In this document: piece after piece, positions 59,669 through 64,000 of the stretch
Layout of the letters: every line of letters starts with the position of its first letter
How positions within the stretch are numbered: the first letter of the stretch is position 1
Assembly (NCBI RefSeq): GCF_003096415.1
Contig: NZ_QEKH01000012.1
Coordinates: 1-64,000, forward strand
Direction: 5' to 3'
DNA: 64,000 bases
From: Victivallis vadensis
GTDB taxonomy: Bacteria; Verrucomicrobiota; Lentisphaeria; Victivallales; Victivallaceae
Notes under the pieces: generated by a model
What the model was told of the DNA's origin: nothing
Database searches by the model: none
Seen by the model: only the letters and a program-made list of their open reading frames with translations
Program-made: the position numbers and the translations under genes

Positions 59669-62600
59669 CCCGGCTGCTGATCCGGGTGATCCGGCGCCGC
59701 AGACTCCTCTGGCTGGTTTGCTGCGCCGCGGTCGCCGGTGCCGTCGCGCTGGCGGTGTTCGCCGGGAATTACGGCAACGATCTGGGCGAGCTCTTTCCGC
59801 CGGACTCCGAGTCGGGCCGCACTTTCCGGGTGATGCAAAAGAGCGGCCTGACCAACCGGGTGCAGCTGGAATTCGACACCGGCGACGCGGGGATCGAGCA
59901 GGCGAAGCTCGCGCCGTGGCTGGACCGGCTCGCGCCGCGCCTTGCGGCACTGCCGCAGGTGCGGCAGGTGGACTACCGGTTCCGCACCGCGCCGCTGGCC
60001 GATTCGATGCGCGAACTGCTGTCGTTCCTGCCGCAGTTGCTGCCGGCTCCGGCCCCCGGGGAGGCCGATCCGGAGCGGGCGGCGGCCAATGCCCGGCGGC
60101 AATTGATGTTTCCCGCCGCCGGAGCCGCCGCGATGGCGCGCGAGGATCCCTATGGACTGCGGGGAAAGCTGATGCTGCGGCTCAACGCGCTGAATGCGGT
60201 GTCGGGGCTGGCCTTTTCCCCCCTGTACCCTTTTATGGTGTCGGAGGACGGCAAGCGCGCTTCGATCGTACTGGATGTGACCGCATCGAGCGCCGACGCG
60301 GCGGCGAGCCGGGAGCTGGTCGGCGCGCTGGAGCGGGAGTTCCGCGACGCGCCGCCGGGCGTGGCGTGCCGGATTATCGCACCCCACTTGCACACCCTCG
60401 GCAACGAGGAGGTGTTGAAAAGGGATATCACGCGGGTCGGTATCTTTTCGGCGCTGTTCCTCGCGCTGCTCTTTTTCGCGATCTACCGGGGGCGGCTGGA
60501 GAGTTTCTGGATTCCGGTGATCCCGCTCGGCGCGGCGCTGCTGGTGCTCGGGGCGATGGCGCTTTTCTGCGACGAGCTTTTCTTCTTCATCATCGGCATG
60601 GGCGGCGGCATTCTGGGGCTGGCGGTGGATCACGGCATTCACGTGTACGCGGCGCGCCACGGCAACATGGGGATGCGGCGGCTCGGACGGGTCGGATTGC
60701 CGCTGCTGCTCGGCGCGGCAACCACGGTGGGCGTCTTTGGGCTGCTGATGCTGACCGGCATCGCGGCTTATGCGCAGCTCGGGATTTTCGCCGGAGCGTC
60801 GTTGCTGACCAGTCTGATCCTCTCCTATTTGCTGCTGCCGACGCTGCTGCCGGGGAGCGGCGGGCGCAGGCCGCGCTTCCCGGTTCCGCATCCGCCGGAG
60901 CGGTGGGCGGGCCGCACGGCGGCGGTCTGGCTGGTGGCGCTGGCGGCGGCGGTCTGGTTCGCGTCGGAGCTGCGCGTGAAGCTGTCGCTGTCGGAATTCG
61001 ACGGTTCGCCGCGTGAAGTCATCGAGGCGGAGGCGGCGTTCAACCGGGCGTGGCGGGTCGCCCCGGCTCCGGCTGTGCTGATGGTGCTCGCGCCCGACCC
61101 GGAGACGCTGGCGCGGCGCGGCGAGGCGTGGTCGGCGCGGCTGGCGGCGCTGCCGGGGATGGCGGGGCGTTCTTTTTCGCCGACCGACCTGTGGCCCTCC
61201 GAAAAGACGCGGCAGGAGAATCTGACAGCATGGCGCGGCGTCGATCTTGACCGATTGGAGCGGGAACTGGCCGCCGCAGCGCGGAAGCGGGGACTGCCCG
61301 CCGGGTTTTTCGCGCCGTTCTTCGCCGGAGTCCGGCAGGGAGTGGCGGAGCCGGGGACGGAGCCGCCGGCATTGGTGCGGGCGGTGCGGGACCGGATGGT
61401 GCGCGCAAATGGCGGCGGATATGCTGCGGTGCTCTTTTTCCCGGACGAGCCGGAGCTGGTGCGGGCGGTGCGCGCCGCCGCGGCGGGCGAGCCGGAGTGC
61501 GCGGTGGTGTCGCCGGGCGCTTTCGAGCAGATGCTGGCCGACGACTTCGGAGGGCGCTTCCTGAAGGTGCTGGCGGCGGCTGCGGCGGGGGTGCTGGCGT
61601 TGGCGGCGTTCTTCTTCCGCTCGGCGGCGCTGACTTTCCTCGCGGCGGTGCCGGCGGTGACCGCGATGGCGGTACTGGGGGCGGTGTTCGCGCTCTGCGG
61701 CACGGCGCTGAATCTGATCGTTTGCTTCACCGGGATCATGTTGGCCGGGCTGACCATCGATTACGGTATTTTCGCGGTGTACGCGGCGAAAGAGGGACGC
61801 GGTTCGACGCTGCCGGCGGCGATGGGGATTTCGGCGGCTACCACGGTGTTCGGCGCGGCGGCGCTGCTGTTTTCGTCGCACCCGGTGCTGTTCCATACCG
61901 GCTTTGCGCTGGTGGTCGGGGTGTCCGTCGCGTGTGCGGCCGGGCTGCTGGTGGTTCCGGCGCTGTGGACGCTTTTCAAGCGGCGCGGCTGGGTGGCCGG
62001 GGCGCTGCTGGCGGCGGTGCTGCTGGCCGGGTGCCGCAGCGATGTGTTTGAGGCGCCGGAGTACCCTCCGCTGGAACTTTCGCCAGCCGAAACGGCGGCG
62101 GAGCTGGCGGAGTGGAACCGGACGGCGCTGCCCCGGTTCCGCGCGCAGGCGAATCTGTCGATCGAATACTGGCGGGTCACGGTTCCGGCGCTGGCGCTGG
62201 TGCGCGGCGATTTGCCGGCGGAGCGGCTGGCCGCCGCCGGGCTGGCCCCCGCCGGGGCGAAGGTATTCGAGGCGGCGGGGGCGGGCGGCGTTCTGGAGCG
62301 GTGGGAACTGGCCCCGTACTTCCCCGGCGGCGACCGCGAGGCGGCGGCGCAAAGTGTGTACCGCGATCTGGCGGCGGTCTGGCTCGGCAATGCGCCGCAG
62401 CCGCAGGAGGGGATCGCGCCGGAGGGGCGTTTCGTGGAGTTTTCGCTGCCGCTGCCGGATGGGGACGAATTGCGTTACCGCTTCGCCGGAAAGCCGTTGC
62501 AGCTGGTGGAAAAGAGCTGCCGCGGTTTCTGGAAAAGGCGTTGGCGGGTGCGCTATTACGACTGGAAACGGACCGGCGGGCGCTGGAGCGTCGGCAATGC

Positions 62601-62682
62601 GGTTCTGGATGATGACGCTTCCGGGTGCCGGATCGTGGTCCGCACCCGCACGGTGACGCCGGAAGGAGGAAAAATTGAGTGA
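59635..62682 (+). CDS. MMPL-type exporter with a C-terminal lipoprotein-like domain
   Basis: 1015 residues. Residues about 1-785 are an RND/MMPL exporter: first helix at 22-42, a large loop (FPPDSESGRTFRVMQKSGLTNRVQLEF...), and two blocks of helices near 265-410 (GIFSALFLALLFFAIYRG...) and 645-780 (RSAALTFLAAVPAVTAMAVLGAVFAL...GIMLAGLTIDYGIFAVYAAKEG). After FKRRG at about 785 come GALLAAVLLAGC (lipobox, Cys800) and a beta-rich region with SIEYWRVTVPALALVRGDLP...WRVRYYDWKRTGGRWSVGNAVLDDD, which resembles the lipoprotein partner in aryl-polyene clusters (ApeN). One open frame covers both. Confidence 0.85.
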   Translation: MAASASVERFLTRLLIRVIRRRRLLWLVCCAAVAGAVALAVFAGNYGNDLGELFPPDSESGRTFRVMQKSGLTNRVQLEFDTGDAGIEQAKLAPWLDRLAPRLAALPQVRQVDYRFRTAPLADSMRELLSFLPQLLPAPAPGEADPERAAANARRQLMFPAAGAAAMAREDPYGLRGKLMLRLNALNAVSGLAFSPLYPFMVSEDGKRASIVLDVTASSADAAASRELVGALEREFRDAPPGVACRIIAPHLHTLGNEEVLKRDITRVGIFSALFLALLFFAIYRGRLESFWIPVIPLGAALLVLGAMALFCDELFFFIIGMGGGILGLAVDHGIHVYAARHGNMGMRRLGRVGLPLLLGAATTVGVFGLLMLTGIAAYAQLGIFAGASLLTSLILSYLLLPTLLPGSGGRRPRFPVPHPPERWAGRTAAVWLVALAAAVWFASELRVKLSLSEFDGSPREVIEAEAAFNRAWRVAPAPAVLMVLAPDPETLARRGEAWSARLAALPGMAGRSFSPTDLWPSEKTRQENLTAWRGVDLDRLERELAAAARKRGLPAGFFAPFFAGVRQGVAEPGTEPPALVRAVRDRMVRANGGGYAAVLFFPDEPELVRAVRAAAAGEPECAVVSPGAFEQMLADDFGGRFLKVLAAAAAGVLALAAFFFRSAALTFLAAVPAVTAMAVLGAVFALCGTALNLIVCFTGIMLAGLTIDYGIFAVYAAKEGRGSTLPAAMGISAATTVFGAAALLFSSHPVLFHTGFALVVGVSVACAAGLLVVPALWTLFKRRGWVAGALLAAVLLAGCRSDVFEAPEYPPLELSPAETAAELAEWNRTALPRFRAQANLSIEYWRVTVPALALVRGDLPAERLAAAGLAPAGAKVFEAAGAGGVLERWELAPYFPGGDREAAAQSVYRDLAAVWLGNAPQPQEGIAPEGRFVEFSLPLPDGDELRYRFAGKPLQLVEKSCRGFWKRRWRVRYYDWKRTGGRWSVGNAVLDDDASGCRIVVRTRTVTPEGGKIE

Positions 62683-63046
62683 AAAATCATTGTTGGCCAA
62701 AGCGTTGGAGGAGCGGATCGTCCGTTTCGGCGCGGCGGGGGAGGGAAAATTCGAGGCGGAACTCCGGTTCGACCCGGAGTTCCCGGGCTTTGCCGGGCAT
62801 TTCGAGGGCAATCCGCTGGTTCCCGGCGTCTGCCTGATTCAGGCGGCGGAGCTGCTGGCGGAACGGGCGCTGCAAAAGCCGGTCGCGATCCGTTCGATCG
62901 GGCAGGTGAAGTTTTTCCGCCCGCTGCAGCCGGGTGACAGCGGCGTGTTCACGCTGGCGGTTGAGGGAAGCCGCCTTTCCGGCTCGGTCGCGACCGGGCC
63001 GGGGGAACGGGTCTGCAAATTCACGATGGAGCTGGAAATGAAATGA
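62675..63046 (+). CDS. 3-hydroxyacyl-ACP dehydratase (ApeI/FabZ-like)
   Basis: 123-residue hot-dog dehydratase with the FabA/FabZ-type helix: FPGFAGHFEGNPLVPGVCLIQAAELLAER (His in AGHFEGNPLVPG, Glu or Gln on the helix). It would remove water from 3-hydroxyacyl-ACP to form the trans double bond that builds up a polyene. TTG start with AGGAGG five bases upstream; it overlaps the exporter stop. The canonical APE cluster has two dehydratases, ApeI and ApeP; here ApeI is this gene and ApeP is the hot-dog half of the radical SAM fusion. Confidence 0.9.
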   Translation: MSEKSLLAKALEERIVRFGAAGEGKFEAELRFDPEFPGFAGHFEGNPLVPGVCLIQAAELLAERALQKPVAIRSIGQVKFFRPLQPGDSGVFTLAVEGSRLSGSVATGPGERVCKFTMELEMK

Positions 63047-63516
63047 GAAGGCGCAAGCACTATTTCGACGCCTTGCCGGGCGATCCGGCCCCGGTGGCCG
63101 TGGAGGTGAAACGCAAACTGCGCTTCAGCGAGGTGGATGCGCTCGCGATCGCGTGGCACGGCCGCTATCTGCAGTTTTTCGAGGACGCGCACACCGAACT
63201 GATGCGCAAAGTCGGCCTGACCTATGAGAACTACGGCAAAAGCGACATCGGCGCGCCGATCGTGCAGTGTCATGTGGACTACTATATCCCGCTGGTGCTG
63301 GACGAGGAGTTCACGGTGCGCGCCTCGCTGTGCTGGAGCGACGGCGCACGGCTCAACGTGGAGTACCTGATCCTGAATGAAAAGGGTGAAACGGCGGCGA
63401 CCGGCTATACGGTGCAGATGTTTTTCCATGTGCGCACCCATGAACCGTATCTGTTGACTCCGCCGTTGTTTGAAGCCTGCCGCGAGCGGTGGCGGAAAGG
63501 GGAATTCCATGCGTGA
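63043..63516 (+). CDS. acyl-CoA/ACP thioesterase (4HBT type, ApeK-like)
   Basis: 157-residue hot-dog thioesterase. KRKLRFSEVDALAIAWHGRYLQFFEDAHTELMRKVGL is the 4-hydroxybenzoyl-CoA thioesterase signature (Asp at D-x-x-x-I-x-W-H-G-R-Y), followed by IVQCHVDYYIPLVLDEEFTVRASLCWSDGARLNVEYLIL. It would release or proofread ACP-bound chains. ATGA overlap with the previous gene and eight-base overlap with the ketosynthase that follows. Confidence 0.9.
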   Translation: MRRRKHYFDALPGDPAPVAVEVKRKLRFSEVDALAIAWHGRYLQFFEDAHTELMRKVGLTYENYGKSDIGAPIVQCHVDYYIPLVLDEEFTVRASLCWSDGARLNVEYLILNEKGETAATGYTVQMFFHVRTHEPYLLTPPLFEACRERWRKGEFHA

Positions 63517-64000
63517 CGCGGTGATCGCCGCCGCCGGGATGGCGACCGCCCTCGGCGACGGCGTGCGGGAAAATGTCGCAGCGCTGCTGGCCGGGAAGCG
63601 CGCTTTTTCGGAGCCGCGCCACTTCGACGGCAAGGGCGTGAAGCTCGGACTGTGTCACGAGCTGGACGGCGGTGACGGTTCCCGTGCGGGAAAGCTGCTT
63701 GATCTGCTGGCGGCCTCTTTCCCGGAAGCCGCGAAGCTGCCGCAGGAAGCGCCGCTCTATCTTGCGACCACCGTCGGCGCAATCGACCTGCTGGAACGGC
63801 AGGATTCAGAGGCGGAGCCGGCGGACGGCAGCGATGCGCTGCTGAAGCTCGCCCTCGATCGTTTCGGGCGGAGGCGGGGGATGCTGGTCGCAGCGGCGTG
63901 CGCCTCCGGCCAGCAGGCGATTGTGCTGGCCGCCGGAGCGGTCCGGCGCGGCGAACTCGATTGCGCGCTGGCGGCAGGCTGCGATATCGCGAGCGAATTT
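63509..64000 (+). CDS. beta-ketoacyl synthase, cut by the right edge
   Basis: 164 codons are visible and the gene runs off the window. It starts MRDAVIAAAGMATALGDGVRENVAALLAGKRAF and reaches MLVAAACASGQQAIVLAAGAVRRGELDCALAAGCDIASEF, where Cys of AACASGQQA is the condensing-enzyme nucleophile. The N-terminal half is shorter and more divergent than in FabF, which fits an ApeC-like second ketosynthase. The remaining catalytic His residues lie outside the window. Confidence 0.85.
   Translation, partial: MRDAVIAAAGMATALGDGVRENVAALLAGKRAFSEPRHFDGKGVKLGLCHELDGGDGSRAGKLLDLLAASFPEAAKLPQEAPLYLATTVGAIDLLERQDSEAEPADGSDALLKLALDRFGRRRGMLVAAACASGQQAIVLAAGAVRRGELDCALAAGCDIASEF

Noticed and set aside
59614-62811. 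Antisense ORF of over 1000 codons opposite the MMPL exporter
   Set aside because: Low-complexity Arg/Gln/Pro-rich translation, no start signal, and the sense strand encodes clear membrane-protein motifs.

Overview
The window is GC-rich chromosomal DNA with densely packed genes, and it looks like a member of the Lentisphaerota (Victivallis-like) or a close relative in the PVC group. Supporting clues are a pseudopilin-like secreted protein ending in the H-X9-DG motif, a GntR regulator fused to a solute-binding-protein-like domain, an exosortase/EpsI-like/TPR operon, and a large secreted LamG/PA14 protein next to a CBM9-like protein. This assignment is inferred from gene content; there is no rRNA in the window. 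Recognisable promoters mostly have TTGaca-like -35 boxes and TATATT/TATAAT-like -10 boxes with 16-17 bp spacing.

Layout. 1-2.3 kb: lower-GC and patchy DNA with an unknown coiled-coil protein, a dispersed repeat, a zinc-ribbon/TM2 protein and a tape-measure-like fragment that runs into a tRNA-Gln(CUG) gene; probably the remains of an integrated element. 2.35-11.3 kb: a radical SAM protein with a C-terminal helix-hairpin-helix, then an overlapping four-gene operon (formyltransferase-like, AsmA/YdbH-like, DUF58, transglutaminase). 11.4-19.8 kb: a carbohydrate locus (GntR-SBP regulator, pseudopilin-like protein, LamG/PA14 protein, CBM9-like protein, convergent polysaccharide deacetylase). 20-24.9 kb: a lipoprotein and an exosortase operon. 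25.2-31.2 kb: an XRE-GAF-PAS regulator, cysK, a frameshifted metY, and two nucleotide-sugar genes for UDP-GalNAcA-type precursors. 31.5-37.3 kb: a seven-gene LpoB/YcfL/COG3014/CsgG-type envelope operon. 37.5-42.4 kb: a GntR regulator, secreted nitrilase, Gfo/Idh oxidoreductase and SulP transporter. 42.4-44.8 kb: a second repeat copy, a degenerate phosphomannomutase and gene debris. 44.8-51.2 kb: enolase, LemA, two TPM-domain proteins, an amidohydrolase, a broken UPF0158 gene, an AT-rich pair of unknown genes and an RRM protein.

51.8 kb to the right edge is one co-oriented, tightly overlapping cluster resembling aryl-polyene (APE) type II fatty-acid-like pathways: ketoreductase, CrtI-like FAD oxidoreductase, ketosynthase, acyl carrier protein, acyltransferase, PaaK-like adenylating ligase, a radical SAM/SPASM-dehydratase fusion, LolA-like carrier, MMPL exporter fused to a lipoprotein-like domain, FabZ/ApeI-like dehydratase, thioesterase and a second ketosynthase cut by the window edge. 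The fusion of a radical SAM enzyme to an ApeP-like hot-dog domain, with a carotenoid-desaturase-like enzyme in the same operon, is not part of the canonical APE set and is the strongest candidate for an undescribed system here.

The second notable signal is a non-coding repeat family with three copies (about 0.77, 31.2-31.5 and 42.4 kb). Every copy begins 9-24 bp after a stop codon, in the orientation of the gene it follows, and carries a long hairpin that shows one compensatory base-pair change between copies.
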